Positions 16,850-26,147 of a stretch of DNA of 64,000 nucleotides are shown one piece after another. The position numbers and the translations under genes were made by a program. Within the stretch, counting starts at the first letter, position 1. Each line of letters begins with the position of its first letter. Under the pieces are notes generated by a model. That model saw only the letters and a list, made by a program, of their open reading frames with translations. It was not told where the DNA came from and did not search any database. The DNA comes from Niabella agricola (GTDB lineage: Bacteria; Bacteroidota; Bacteroidia; Chitinophagales; Chitinophagaceae): NCBI RefSeq assembly GCF_021538615.1, contig NZ_JAJHIZ010000002.1, forward strand, positions 744,001-808,000, written 5' to 3'.

Positions 16850-19309
16850 ATGGTGTGGTTGCAAAAGAAAATACTGCTGGTCATTGTTTTGAGTGCCTGC
16901 TTTTTTACCGGGTATGGTCAATCCTGGGTGCGGGTCAATCAACTGGGCTATACCGAAAAGGATGTAAAAGTGGCAGTACTGGTGTCTAAAAATGCGATGA
17001 TCTGCACGCGTTTCTCCCTGGTTGATGCCGCAACCAACAGGGTCGTGTATACCAGCAATAAGGTGCAGGCCTTCCCGGCTTATGCTGCTTTTAGAAGCGG
17101 GTTCCGGCTGAATTTTACGGCATTTCAGAAGCCGGGCACCTATTATATAAAGGCGGGTGAGGCCGTTTCGCCGGTGTTCCCTTTAAACAACCGGGTTTAT
17201 GATGGTACCGCGGATTTTATCCTGAACTATATGCGGCAGCAACGTTCAAAGTTCAATCCTTTTTTAAACGACAGCTGCCATACGGAAGACGGATTTATCG
17301 TATACCATAACGACAAAGCCAAAGATTCCACACGCATTGATGTGGCAGGCGGATGGCATGATGCATCCGACTACCTGCAGTACCTGCCTACATCGGCCAA
17401 TGCCACTTTCCAGATGCTGTTTGCGTACATGAAAAATCCCGGGAGTTTTGAAGACCGTTACGACGCCAGCGGAAGAAAGGGGCCTAACGGGGTGCCGGAT
17501 ATTCTCGACGAGGCCCGCTGGGGGCTGGAATGGATGGTAAAGATGAACCCCGGAAAAGAGGAATATTATAACCAGATTGCGGATGACCGGGATCACCGGG
17601 GCATGCGCTTGCCAACGCAGGATACTGTCAAATACGCTGCGCATATGGGATTGAGCCGGCCGGTATATTTTATATCCGGTAAACCACAGGGCCCGAAATA
17701 TCAGAACCGTACAAAGGGCGTCGCTTCAAGCGCCGGCAAGTTTGCATCGGCTTTCGCCCTGGGTGCAAAGATTCTGGAAACATACGACCCTGTTTTTGCA
17801 GCCACCCTAACGGAAAAGGCCCGAGATGCCTATGCTTTTGGAAAAAAATACCCGGGCAACAACCAAACCATTCCTTTTGGTGCGCCTTATTTTTATGAGG
17901 AAGATAATTATGTAGATGACATGGAGCTGGCGGCCCTCTCCCTGTACGAAGTGGATAAAAAGGAAGATTACCTGGATGAAGCAATCCGTTTTGCAAGACA
18001 GGAGCCGGTAACACCCTGGATGGGAGCAGATACCGCCCGGCATTATCAATGGTATCCCTTTTTAAACCTGGGGCATTACCTGGGTACCAGGCATGGCAAC
18101 AACCGCAACGAATACCTTTCTTTTATGAAGGAAGGGATCGAGCGGGTAAAAAAGCGTGGAGCCGGAAACCCGTTTTTGATGGGCGTACCCTTTATATGGT
18201 GTTCGAATAATTTAACCGTGGCCATCCTCACGCAAATCAGTTTATATAAGGAAGCCAGCGGCGATCATCAGTATGATGAGCTGGAAGCCGCGTTGCGCGA
18301 TTGGCTGCTGGGCTGTAACCCCTGGGGCACCAGCATGATCTGCGATCTGCCGGAAGCCGGCGTGGCACCAAAAGATCCGCATTCGGCCTTTACCCATTTG
18401 CATGGCTACAAGATTTCGGGCGGCTTGGTAGACGGTCCCATTTATGGAAGCATCTGGGATAAGTTGATCGGGATCAAATTGTATAAGCCGGATACGTTTG
18501 CTGCGTTCCAGTCGCCCCTGGTTATTTACCACGATGATTATGGCGACTATTCCAGCAACGAACCAACCATGGACGGCACGGCGAGCCTGAGCTATTATTT
18601 CGCAAAGATGCAGGCCCGGGCTTCGGAAACAGAAGCATTACGGAAAGACGCGGCAGGTGCCGTGATCGGGATGCCGGGCAAGACCGTATACCTCATCTTT
18701 TCGGCACACGATAAGGGCGAAGGCGGCGCCTATATCCGGCAGGTATTAAAGAAGCAGGATGTAAAAGCCAGTTTCTTTTTTACGGGTGATTTTTTAAGAG
18801 ACCCGCAATTCAAACCCGGAGTGTTGCAGCTAAAAAAGGAGGGACATTATATTGCGGTACATTCCGATAAACATTTATTATATAACGACTGGAAGCAACG
18901 CGATTCCCTGTTGGTAACAAAGGAACAATTTGTAACCGATCTGAGCCATGCATACCAGGCACTTGAAGCAATGGGTATTTCCAAAGGCCGCTGGTTCCTG
19001 CCGCCCTATGAGTGGTACAACAAGGACATTGTAGCCTGGGCCCGGGAGCAGGGATTAACGGTCATCAATTTTACACCCGGCACGGGCACCAACGCGGATT
19101 ATACCTGGCCCGGTCAGCCGAATTATAAAAGCAGTGCACAGCTGCTGACGCAATTAAAAAAAGCGGAAGCAGAAAAAGGATTGGCGGGTAATTTCCTGCT
19201 GATCCATTATGGTACGGATGAACGGCGGACCGATAAGTTTTATCATCAGCTGGAAACCATCATCCGCTTTTTGCGTGCCCGGGGATATCAGCTGGAGCGG
19301 CTGCCTTAG
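16850..19309 (+). CDS. Glycoside hydrolase family 9 enzyme fused to a divergent polysaccharide-deacetylase-like domain
   Basis: 819 residues with signal peptide (1-24). Residues about 25-110 form an Ig-like CelD_N domain. GH9 follows (about 115-600): GGWHDASDYLQYL holds the catalytic-base Asp near 168, and SSNEPTMDGTASLSYYFA near 567 holds the acid Glu. Residues about 607-819 resemble a NodB/CE4 domain: HSDKH keeps the metal-binding His pair, but the TFDDG motif is FSAHDKG and the RPPY motif is LPPY. GH9 members include cellulases and exo-glucosaminidases. A secreted two-activity enzyme on an N-acetylated glycan is an inference. No SusC/D genes lie next to it. Confidence 0.9.
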   Translation: MVWLQKKILLVIVLSACFFTGYGQSWVRVNQLGYTEKDVKVAVLVSKNAMICTRFSLVDAATNRVVYTSNKVQAFPAYAAFRSGFRLNFTAFQKPGTYYIKAGEAVSPVFPLNNRVYDGTADFILNYMRQQRSKFNPFLNDSCHTEDGFIVYHNDKAKDSTRIDVAGGWHDASDYLQYLPTSANATFQMLFAYMKNPGSFEDRYDASGRKGPNGVPDILDEARWGLEWMVKMNPGKEEYYNQIADDRDHRGMRLPTQDTVKYAAHMGLSRPVYFISGKPQGPKYQNRTKGVASSAGKFASAFALGAKILETYDPVFAATLTEKARDAYAFGKKYPGNNQTIPFGAPYFYEEDNYVDDMELAALSLYEVDKKEDYLDEAIRFARQEPVTPWMGADTARHYQWYPFLNLGHYLGTRHGNNRNEYLSFMKEGIERVKKRGAGNPFLMGVPFIWCSNNLTVAILTQISLYKEASGDHQYDELEAALRDWLLGCNPWGTSMICDLPEAGVAPKDPHSAFTHLHGYKISGGLVDGPIYGSIWDKLIGIKLYKPDTFAAFQSPLVIYHDDYGDYSSNEPTMDGTASLSYYFAKMQARASETEALRKDAAGAVIGMPGKTVYLIFSAHDKGEGGAYIRQVLKKQDVKASFFFTGDFLRDPQFKPGVLQLKKEGHYIAVHSDKHLLYNDWKQRDSLLVTKEQFVTDLSHAYQALEAMGISKGRWFLPPYEWYNKDIVAWAREQGLTVINFTPGTGTNADYTWPGQPNYKSSAQLLTQLKKAEAEKGLAGNFLLIHYGTDERRTDKFYHQLETIIRFLRARGYQLERLP

Positions 19310-19453
19310 ATGTATGATTTACATAAGCTGCGGTCATAAAGGATGCAAAACGATACTCCATCGGTCAGCAAAATAGCGCGTATACGGTGCGCAACGATGT
19401 CTTGCATGCAGGACAAAAAAATGAAAAAATATTTCAAGAATTCTGTGTTTTTT

Positions 19454-19485
19454 TTTGGAGCAATAAATTGATTCCCTTATTTTTG
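19454..19485 (+). promoter_or_regulatory. Bacteroidota-type promoter of tRNA-Lys
   Basis: TTTG at 19454-19457, a 20-nt spacer, and TATTTTTG at 19478-19485 match the -33/-7 consensus exactly. The expected start near 19492 leaves a 17-nt 5' leader before the tRNA. Confidence 0.75.
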
Positions 19486-19508
19486 CACTCCCAAACGGGA
19501 ACGCAGTT

Positions 19509-19581
19509 GATTCCGTAGCTCAGTTGGTAGAGCAATACACTTTTAATGTATGGGCCCTGGGTTCGAGTCCCAGCGGGATCA
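19509..19581 (+). tRNA. tRNA-Lys (anticodon UUU)
   Basis: A 73-nt cloverleaf. The acceptor stem GATTCCG pairs with CGGGATC (one T-G pair), the D-arm is GCTC…GAGC, the anticodon stem ATACA/TGTAT holds loop CTTTTAA with anticodon TTT, and the T-arm CTGGG/CCCAG holds TTCGAGT. The discriminator base is A. The 3' CCA is not encoded. No duplicated 3' end was seen nearby, so there is no sign of use as an attachment site. Confidence 0.97.
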
Positions 19582-19591
19582 CAGACAACTT

Positions 19592-19618
19592 AAAACCTCG
19601 CGCTCGTCGCGGGGTTTT
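19592..19618 (+). terminator. Terminator hairpin after tRNA-Lys
   Basis: AAAACCTCGCG pairs with CGCGGGGTTTT (11 bp, one T-G) around a 5-nt loop. The T residues at its 3' side serve as the T-tract. Confidence 0.8.
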
Positions 19619-20398
19619 ATATTTTAGGCGGGCGTTTAGCTGGGTTCCTTTTTTATAACCCCGATTTTTTCCTGTACTTTATACTGGTTCATTAGCTTTC
19701 ACTAAGTAAGCATATCTTAATCGGAGTTTACAGGTTCAGTGATTGGAGTGCAGTTGGATAAAATTGTAAAATTGCAGCAAATTAATTAAAAACCACGCTC
19801 GCTTATTTCACATAGGCTATCCGTTCGAAATTACCGCCTAACAATTCCAAGTGAAGCGAAATGAGTATACTCAACCTGTTTCTATTTTGATTGGCAACCA
19901 TATTTGCTAACAAAAACGGTTAAATAATCGCTATGGTCTTTTGTAGTAAAAAGTCAGAGAATCATTTAAACCGGTTATTTGGGCGACACCTCTGGTCGCA
20001 TAATCATTTACTATATTTGTCTGGTTTATTACAAATTGCTCCATAAAATGGAAGATGTCAATCTTTGGTTAGACCAGCCCAGAAAAGGTTAATCAGAAGT
20101 TAAGAATAAAGCGGTTTTATTTAAGTAGAGTCTTTCGATGAGCAATCCGGAAATTTTTTCGGATACCTTTTCTGTGCTCATCCATCAACGTCTTCAATCG
20201 ATTATTTTTAACATGAAAGGCTTACCACATTTTTCTTTATTTTCGCAGCATTCTACTTTCTTTCAATATGAGCGTATGATGGATATTGTATTACCTTAAT
20301 TACCGTTTGGGTAATTACATCTTCAACTGATTATTTCATTAGTGGCTGCTGCATCTTTCGCAGCGGAGCTACTCTTATTTTTATTTAATGCATCAGTA
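19619..20398. other. A+T-rich intergenic region without a gene
   Basis: About 780 bp between tRNA-Lys and the GNAT gene. It is visibly richer in A+T than the genes around it and has stops in all frames. A short piece (near 20048-20090, reading MEDVNLWLDQPRKG) may be coding debris, but nothing can be identified. Confidence 0.5.
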
Positions 20399-20914
20399 AT
20401 GTACAAATACAATTATACCATCAGACAGGAAAAACCTGCTGATATCGAAACGATCAACGCAGTAACAAAGGCCGCGTTTGCCTCTGCTCCATATAGCAGC
20501 GGAACGGAATCATTCATTATAAATGCCCTGCGCAAAAATGGTCAGCTGACCCTTTCCCTGGTAGCAGCGGAGGAGGGCGTATTGATCGGGCATGTTGCTG
20601 TATCGCCCGTAACCATTTCTTCGGGTGCTGAAGGCTGGTTTGGACTGGGACCAGTATCGGTGCTCCCCTCCAAACAGGGATCGGGTGTGGGTTCCGGCCT
20701 CATCAGGGCCGCCATTGACGCATTGAAGGAGCTGCATGCAGCCGGCTGTGTGGTGCTGGGTGAGCCTTCCTATTATGGCCGGTTCGGATTCAGGAGTGAT
20801 GCCCGTTTGCAGTACCCGCATGCTCCCGCCGAATATTTTCAGGTACTGCCATTTAGGGAAAAGCTACCGGAAGGAACGGTAGCATATGATGATTCTTTCC
20901 ACGTCACCGGTTGA
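20399..20914 (+). CDS. GNAT family N-acetyltransferase
   Basis: 171 residues from the ATG at 20399. An upstream in-frame GTG (20342) would add 19 residues with no family match, so it is not preferred. The GNAT core is clear: YTIRQEKPADIETINAV at the N-terminus, and motif A GLGPVSVLPSKQGSGVGSGL with the acetyl-CoA pyrophosphate loop. VLGEPSYYGRFGFR is characteristic of the YhbS-like subgroup. The substrate is unknown. Confidence 0.9.
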   Translation: MYKYNYTIRQEKPADIETINAVTKAAFASAPYSSGTESFIINALRKNGQLTLSLVAAEEGVLIGHVAVSPVTISSGAEGWFGLGPVSVLPSKQGSGVGSGLIRAAIDALKELHAAGCVVLGEPSYYGRFGFRSDARLQYPHAPAEYFQVLPFREKLPEGTVAYDDSFHVTG

Positions 20915-20935
20915 AGTAATCAACTATAAATAAAA

Positions 20936-21103
20936 GCGACGGTCTCAAAAGTCCGTCATTTCGAGACTGCAACGTAGTGAAGCCGGGAGCTCATCTGCAT
21001 TTAATTTTTAGATCATATGAAATTTCCCTCCCGATAGCCGGGACCGCTTCGCCCTGCAACGGGCAGGATCGAAAGGACGGTTCCGGACTTTTTGAGACCG
21101 CCG
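20936..21103. repeat. Second copy of the palindromic element
   Basis: The ends GGTCTCAAAAGTCCG (20941-20955) and CGGACTTTTTGAGACCG (21084-21100) are inverted repeats with one extra T. They share the CTCAAAAGTCCG core with the element at 3115-3266. The interior differs largely but has the same TCATTTCGAG and GAAATTTCCCTCCCG-type motifs. Confidence 0.75.
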
Positions 21104-21345
21104 TTTTTATAATTGAGATGATCAGAAAAGGGCACCAGGCCGGTTGATCCCGGCCGTTTTTAAGATCAACGGCGAAAAGAACCTGGGTCGGTTTTATGAG
21201 GTGCATCAACGCTGGTGTGTCAGGATATTTTATAAACAGTTAAATGATTGATGGGACTGCGGGTGTAACAAGGTCCGTTCCGGTATCGTGCCACCGGTTC
21301 GTTGGGTTGATGATGTGGTTTATAAACTGCTTAATTCAGCAGACC

Positions 21346-22170
21346 TCAGAACAAACGAAGCTGCCCCAGGGTTTGCGGAACGCCGGTACAGGGCGCCTTA
21401 TCCCCGGAAATCGTATACACCGGTGTTTCTGCGTACCGCGATGCAACGATGATATGTGTGCTGGTTGCCTGCCCGGTAAAAAGATCAAGGACCAGATCCG
21501 GATCGTTGTTATCAGCCGAAAGATGGGAAAGGAAAAGGTGACTCATCTGTTCCTGCCGGCAGGAAAGAAAAAGCCCGAGCGCTTCTTTATTGGATAAATG
21601 TCCCCGGCCGCCGCGGATCCTTTTTTTCAGGTGATAGGGGTAGCGGCCTTTCTCAAGCAATACCTCATCATAATTGGCTTCCAGGAAAGCGGCATGGCAT
21701 TTCCGGAAATGGGTGCTCAGGTTTTCACATACGCTCCCGATATCAGTAAAAACGCCGATGCAGGTAGGGCCGTCTTCCACCGTAAAGCTATGCGGGTCTG
21801 CGGCATCGTGCTGTTTCCGGAAAGCGCTGACCGACAACGCTCCAATCGCTACCGGCAGGTCTGCAGTCAGTGTTCGCACCAGCCCGGGATCCAGCTGCAG
21901 GCCGGAGTGCCGGAGCGTGCCGGGGGAGATATATACCGGAAGCTGATACTTCCGGGAAAGGACTTCGAGGCCCCGGATATGATCGCTGTGTTCATGGGAG
22001 ATGAAGATCGCTTTTACTTTTTTAAGGGTCAGGCCCAGCCGGTGCATCCTTTTTTCGGTTTCCCGGCAGGACAGGCCGGCGTCGATCAGTACGGCCGTAT
22101 CCTCGTTGCCGATATAATAACAATTACCGTTGCTGCCGGAATTCAATGATGTCAGATGGAGGCTGCCCAT
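21346..22170 (-). CDS. MBL-fold metallohydrolase (YycJ/WalJ-like)
   Basis: 274 residues from the ATG at 22170, chosen because SLNSGSNGNCYYI follows at once, as in the family; a start nine codons upstream is possible. The metal site SHEHSDH is intact, followed by a conserved Asp in TDIG and SHLSADNN near the end. Related proteins are cytoplasmic 5'-exonuclease-like phosphodiesterases linked to cell wall control in Firmicutes; the role in Bacteroidota is not known. Confidence 0.92.
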   Translation of the reverse strand: MGSLHLTSLNSGSNGNCYYIGNEDTAVLIDAGLSCRETEKRMHRLGLTLKKVKAIFISHEHSDHIRGLEVLSRKYQLPVYISPGTLRHSGLQLDPGLVRTLTADLPVAIGALSVSAFRKQHDAADPHSFTVEDGPTCIGVFTDIGSVCENLSTHFRKCHAAFLEANYDEVLLEKGRYPYHLKKRIRGGRGHLSNKEALGLFLSCRQEQMSHLFLSHLSADNNDPDLVLDLFTGQATSTHIIVASRYAETPVYTISGDKAPCTGVPQTLGQLRLF

Positions 22171-22476
22171 GGCTGCAAAATACTTTTTTTTATGCAACTA
22201 CCGGTTTGGAGTCACTTTCATTTTGGCCGGTTGATTGCCGTCAATGAGTATTTTAATTTAATGGCCGGTAGTCAACGGGTGTTACCCTCGTATTTTCCTG
22301 GCGACGGATGCCGTAATGGTATCCAACGTTTTTGTAAAAAGATGGGCCGGGGTCGCGGGTGTCTCATAGCGACCACCCGTACCTGCAGCGTTTTTTTGAT
22401 TAACGTATTCATCAGCGGAAGGAATGGGAAAAATGACGTATCTTTCAGGGCGAAACGCAAACTAAAACAAACTATT

Positions 22477-23025
22477 ATGAAACAACTACTGATCACTGCT
22501 GCTGCTGTTCTGTTATTTTTTTCCTGTAAAAAGGAGTTGGCTGAAGAAAAAGAACCTGCGCGGGAGCAGGAGACTGCTAAAGAACAGGGACCCGTGATGC
22601 AGCTGGTAGCCGAATACAAGACGGTGAGTTATACCAGGGCCTATGGGATGCATCCGAAAGGCGGCAGTAAGGAAACGGCAGATAAACCTTTTGGAACCGG
22701 GTATAGCCTGGTACAACTTTTTAGTAAGAATGCCGGTGGCCCGGTTTCGGATGCGTTCGTCGTGATGATCAACAAAGACGGGGAGCTCTGCGGGCAGGAT
22801 ACCGTTGCTGTGAAATCCATATCCCCGGGCATCTTCGAACTGCTGGAGAACGCAATCGGCTCTTACCCGCTTAAAGCCCGGACGTATATCCGGATATCGC
22901 CCATCGACGATCAGCCGCAAACCATAGGAGTGGGAGCACAGGCGTTGATGCATTATGATGGTCCGGGTGCCGGGGTTACAGACTGGGTTTACCAGGACTA
23001 TCAAACCGTTGTCCGGACAAAATAA
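22477..23025 (+). CDS. Lipoprotein of unknown function
   Basis: 182 residues from the ATG at 22477, where a lipoprotein signal begins (MKQLLITAAAVLLFFSC, Cys17); the frame is open further upstream but that part is not protein-like. A charged Glu/Lys linker (20-40) is followed by a compact domain (45-182). It ends ALMHYDGPGAGVTDWVYQDY. No family was recognised. Confidence 0.75.
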   Translation: MKQLLITAAAVLLFFSCKKELAEEKEPAREQETAKEQGPVMQLVAEYKTVSYTRAYGMHPKGGSKETADKPFGTGYSLVQLFSKNAGGPVSDAFVVMINKDGELCGQDTVAVKSISPGIFELLENAIGSYPLKARTYIRISPIDDQPQTIGVGAQALMHYDGPGAGVTDWVYQDYQTVVRTK

Positions 23026-23049
23026 AACAACCACGGCGGCAGGCAATAC

Positions 23050-23419
23050 TCAACCCGGTTTCGGGGGATGGGATTCTTCACGGAATAACCGCTTCAATTG
23101 AAAGGTAAGAATGCGCCGCACCGGCCGTACAAAAACGTTGATAAAAATGCTGCCCGGGGCCATGGCCTCCATATTTTCAAAAATGGATACCACTTCGGTA
23201 TAGATCATGATATATAGCATGCTATCACCAAAGAACCCGGTAAGACGGTTGTCAAATACCTGGTTGGAAGCACACACGATATTCAGGATCACCATGGCTA
23301 CGATAATGCAGCCGCCGTATTGCAAAAATTTTGTAATGGTTTTACGGAAACCCTGGGAACTGCGGGGGATCCCGGTAAGTGTAGCCCTGGCTACGCCAAA
23401 AATGAAATCCAGCAGTACT
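23050..23419 (-). pseudogene. Phage holin family protein, 5' end lost
   Basis: The minus strand reads …LLDFIFGVARATLTGIPRSS and then two hydrophobic segments (about IIVAMVILNIVCAS and GDSMLYIMIYTEVVSIFENM), the pattern of the toxin-secretion/phage-lysis holin family in Bacteroidota. The frame is open back to a TGA at about 23421-23423 without a start, so the first transmembrane helix is missing. A TTG at 23325 could start a 91-residue fragment. The cut coincides with the start of the A+T-rich island. Confidence 0.75.
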
Positions 23420-23420
23420 C

Positions 23421-23738
23421 AATCAGGTAGCGTTGCTTGAAGCAGAGGAGTTGCCTTTAATATGCTTTAAACAAGATGAAGCACATTGGGTTTTGATAAC
23501 AAGCGATCGAGTAATAGAGGTGCGAGGGGGTAAAAGAATGATAATGCCATACTCTGAATTGGTTGAAGTGGACCTCGCTATACAAGATGAATTTAACGAT
23601 GGGGTGATAAATAAGGTGGATTTTACGCGTCTTGTTTTAAAAGATAGATCCGGCAGAAAGTATATTATAAGGTTGGAGAAAGGTAAACCTTATCAGGGAA
23701 TTTATCAAGTATTGCATTATGTAGCATCGAAGCATTAA
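23421..23738 (+). pseudogene. Small acidic protein of immunity type, 5' end lost
   Basis: The open frame reads NQVALLEAEELPLICFKQDE… and ends KPYQGIYQVLHYVASKH, with no ATG before the junction; TTG at 23433 is the first possible start (101 residues). The pattern of alternating strands (WVLITSDRVIEV, FTRLVLKDRSGRKYIIRLE) suggests a small PH-like beta fold. Its place at the head of a toxin/immunity island suggests a former immunity gene. No family was identified. Confidence 0.5.
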
Positions 23739-24229
23739 GCCGTTTAATGGACTGTTTTATGAATTTAACTGCAACAGATCTGGATATTAGATTTAAAGAA
23801 TTAGTTTCAAAACCAAATGAGTTTCAGGAGATTTAAAATTAAAGGCGGCGATTTGAAAATTCTAGACGCCGGGAGTGATGATTTAAACAACCGGCTAAAA
23901 GAAATACCTTTTAAAGAAGCTCTGGATATACGGGGAATACTCAAAAAATAACCAGGGGAGGATTATTCATTGATAGAGAAAGAGCGGTTAAAGAAGATTG
24001 AAAAGATCATTCTGAAACAACGGATCTCTAATGTTCGAGAATATATGCTAGTACGGGAGCGAACAGAAGAGATATATGCCGATGTGAGCAAAAGGGAATA
24101 GTTAGAAAAAATTAAACGAGTTAATTATAAGTTTGATGAATCAAAAAAGGAAGGATTGATGGTGTTTTAATAGAGTATATTACCTGTCTGGTTTTGTTGC
24201 TTTAGTAAACAGCAATTTTAGTTCTTTGA
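23739..24229 (+). pseudogene. Decayed coding debris
   Basis: Short plus-strand pieces look protein-like but broken. 23817-23951 encodes 44 residues (MSFRRFKIKGGDLKIL…). From about 23971 a Lys/Glu-rich frame (IEKERLKKIEKIILKQRI…) hits TAG at 24099-24101 and continues in the same frame to a stop near 24168. This fits remnants of one or two toxin- or immunity-type genes. No family was recognised. Confidence 0.4.
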
Positions 24230-24288
24230 AAAGGTGCACCTGACAAATATGGAGACACCCGCTGAAGTTTACGGATCCTACCGGAGAT

Positions 24289-25188
24289 TTGTTGCAGGAG
24301 CAATGGAAGAGCGCAGTGACGGCTATTAATGCATTGTTGGGAGGTTATTACAATGATCTTTTTCCAGGAGCATATGGACAAAGCGGCAGTACCGGTCAAA
24401 TGACTTTTTATGATAAGGATCAGCTGTTTGGTTATATGTCTGGATTGATGAGTCAATATGGATATTGGGATGCACAGCGAAACTGGGCGCGCTCACCGTA
24501 TGAAGCTCTCCGTCGCTATCAGGGAGGTAGTAGTTCAAGGTTGACTGCAGGAATGTGGAACGGATATATGCAGTCCGTGTGGAGAAATTATGCATTCGAT
24601 ATCAATACGACGGATGCCACTTCGGTAAGATATGGTAGCGGTTTTCAGACCGTTGGGCTTACATTTGCAAATGCTAATCTGGGAGCTGCAGCTGCTACAT
24701 TTTACTCTTATGGTAAAGCCGAAGCGTTGTTTTTTCAACAACAAAACGAGGCGAATCGGAGTGTCGGAGAGCCCGGATTGGGAGAAAGTTTAATTCCGAT
24801 TTGGGGAAATGGTAGGTCTGCAATAAATGCCTTTCAGAACGGCAACTGGGGCTGGGGCTTATTCCATACTGCGATGGCGGTTTCGGATGTGTTTTTAGTA
24901 AAATCACTCGTGACAGGGGCTGCTCAAATGGTCGTAGGAGCGACGATTAATAAGAAGACTGCGGATCAGATTGCGTTGAAAGAATTGGTGCATGAGGCAT
25001 CATTAGGTGGACGAAAAGCACTCAGTGCTGTCGATACCAAGGCCGCAATAGAATTGGCAAAGGACGTAAAATATCCCGGTTTTAGAGCAACCCCGAGTGA
25101 TATGGCTCCATTCAATAATCATTGGATAGGAGGCCCTCATATTCACATTCCTGGTGTTGGAAATGGCCATATCCCAATAGTTCGTTAA
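24289..25188 (+). CDS. Displaced Rhs C-terminal toxin module (orphan tip)
   Basis: Directly upstream (24230-24288) the sequence encodes the end of an Rhs core, KYGD then PLKFTDPTGD, with one base missing at about 24257 (GACACCCG where GACAACCCG is expected). The open frame continues through 24289 (TTG) to 25188. The tip has a pre-toxin part (SLIPIWGNGRSAINAFQNGN, hydrophobic helix near 205-225) and ends in NNHWIGGPHIHIPGVGNGHI, a His-rich end suggestive of a nuclease or other hydrolase. It has no proper start, so it is likely a silent cassette that needs recombination with a full Rhs gene. The next gene is probably its immunity partner. Confidence 0.7.
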   Translation: MLQEQWKSAVTAINALLGGYYNDLFPGAYGQSGSTGQMTFYDKDQLFGYMSGLMSQYGYWDAQRNWARSPYEALRRYQGGSSSRLTAGMWNGYMQSVWRNYAFDINTTDATSVRYGSGFQTVGLTFANANLGAAAATFYSYGKAEALFFQQQNEANRSVGEPGLGESLIPIWGNGRSAINAFQNGNWGWGLFHTAMAVSDVFLVKSLVTGAAQMVVGATINKKTADQIALKELVHEASLGGRKALSAVDTKAAIELAKDVKYPGFRATPSDMAPFNNHWIGGPHIHIPGVGNGHIPIVR

Positions 25189-25205
25189 AATGATTAAAAT
25201 ATTTT

Positions 25206-25826
25206 ATGGAATCAAATATTATAGCAGGCTTCATAGTTCTTCGAAAACCACAATATGTTGAGGTGTATCCGGGCGGACAGAATTTGCCATCTTTTAATGG
25301 CATGTGTTACAACGGAATAGATAGGTTTATGTGGGGTGATATAGAAAGTTATTTTATTAATAAAAGGCTACCGCAGACGACGCCGTTAAATAAACATTAT
25401 GACGCATTAAGGAACTCAGGATATGACGGATCGCACTTCATGGTGGTAGAAGATTATGATGTTGCCCGGTCTTTTAACGAAGCTAGTAGTGAAATATTAG
25501 GAAAAAATGAAATAGTCGCGGTGTCATCGCCTTACTTAAACAGTATAAAAAAAGGAAAGAAGTCTGAAGTGCCCATCAAATGGATGGGCTATGACATCGT
25601 TTTATTAGGAGGCTGGTCATTAGTGAGGCATGGTGTTTTTGAGAATAAACTTGAGCGTCTTATAAAAAAGGGAACGGACATTAATAGCTTCGGATTGTTT
25701 AATACCACGGATTATTTAGATGACTTCGTCAATGAGTATAATCATTTGGCCGCCTTAGATAAGGTTGATCCGGTAATTGAAGGATTGAGACTAGACTATG
25801 TACGGGTTGGAAAACTCTCTTTTTAA
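25206..25826 (+). CDS. Probable immunity protein for the 24289-25188 tip
   Basis: 206 residues, starting 17 nt after the toxin-tip stop. It is mixed alpha/beta and soluble, with no signal peptide or membrane segment (AGFIVLRKPQYVEVYPGGQN at the start, ending LDYVRVGKLSF). No known domain was recognised. The immunity role rests only on position: a small cytosolic gene straight after an Rhs tip. Confidence 0.6.
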   Translation: MESNIIAGFIVLRKPQYVEVYPGGQNLPSFNGMCYNGIDRFMWGDIESYFINKRLPQTTPLNKHYDALRNSGYDGSHFMVVEDYDVARSFNEASSEILGKNEIVAVSSPYLNSIKKGKKSEVPIKWMGYDIVLLGGWSLVRHGVFENKLERLIKKGTDINSFGLFNTTDYLDDFVNEYNHLAALDKVDPVIEGLRLDYVRVGKLSF

Positions 25827-26147
25827 ATGGAGTGCCATTCCATTTTATAGTAATTGGAAAACAAGGATGCTGGAAGTGTGTTGTCAGTGGTTTAGGATAA
25901 AACAAAAGGAATGTCAAGGCAGATGTTTGTTTCGGCTTTAGGAAAAGTAAATCTGAAAAGCAGACAATGCGTTAATCAACATGCCAGGTGATGAATAGGC
26001 GTTGTCTTATGTCTTAGAAGCATTCGGGAAGGTGAAATCCAAGAAGGTAAAAGATAAAATAACCGTGCTGACAAATTACCCCGATCACTGACAAGAAAGG
26101 AGGCACAAAAAGCGGTTATTATAAACAGAACAATAATGCAATAACTC
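25827..26147. other. Decayed region between toxin modules
   Basis: No intact gene. One stretch (about 26018-26090) reads EAFGKVKSKKVKDKITVLTN on the plus strand before a stop, and may be the last piece of a lost toxin tip whose immunity gene is the broken pair at 26148-26466. Confidence 0.35.

Noticed and set aside
19509..20398. tRNA-Lys as an attachment site for an integrated element
   Set aside because: No copy of the tRNA 3' end and no integrase were found in the window.
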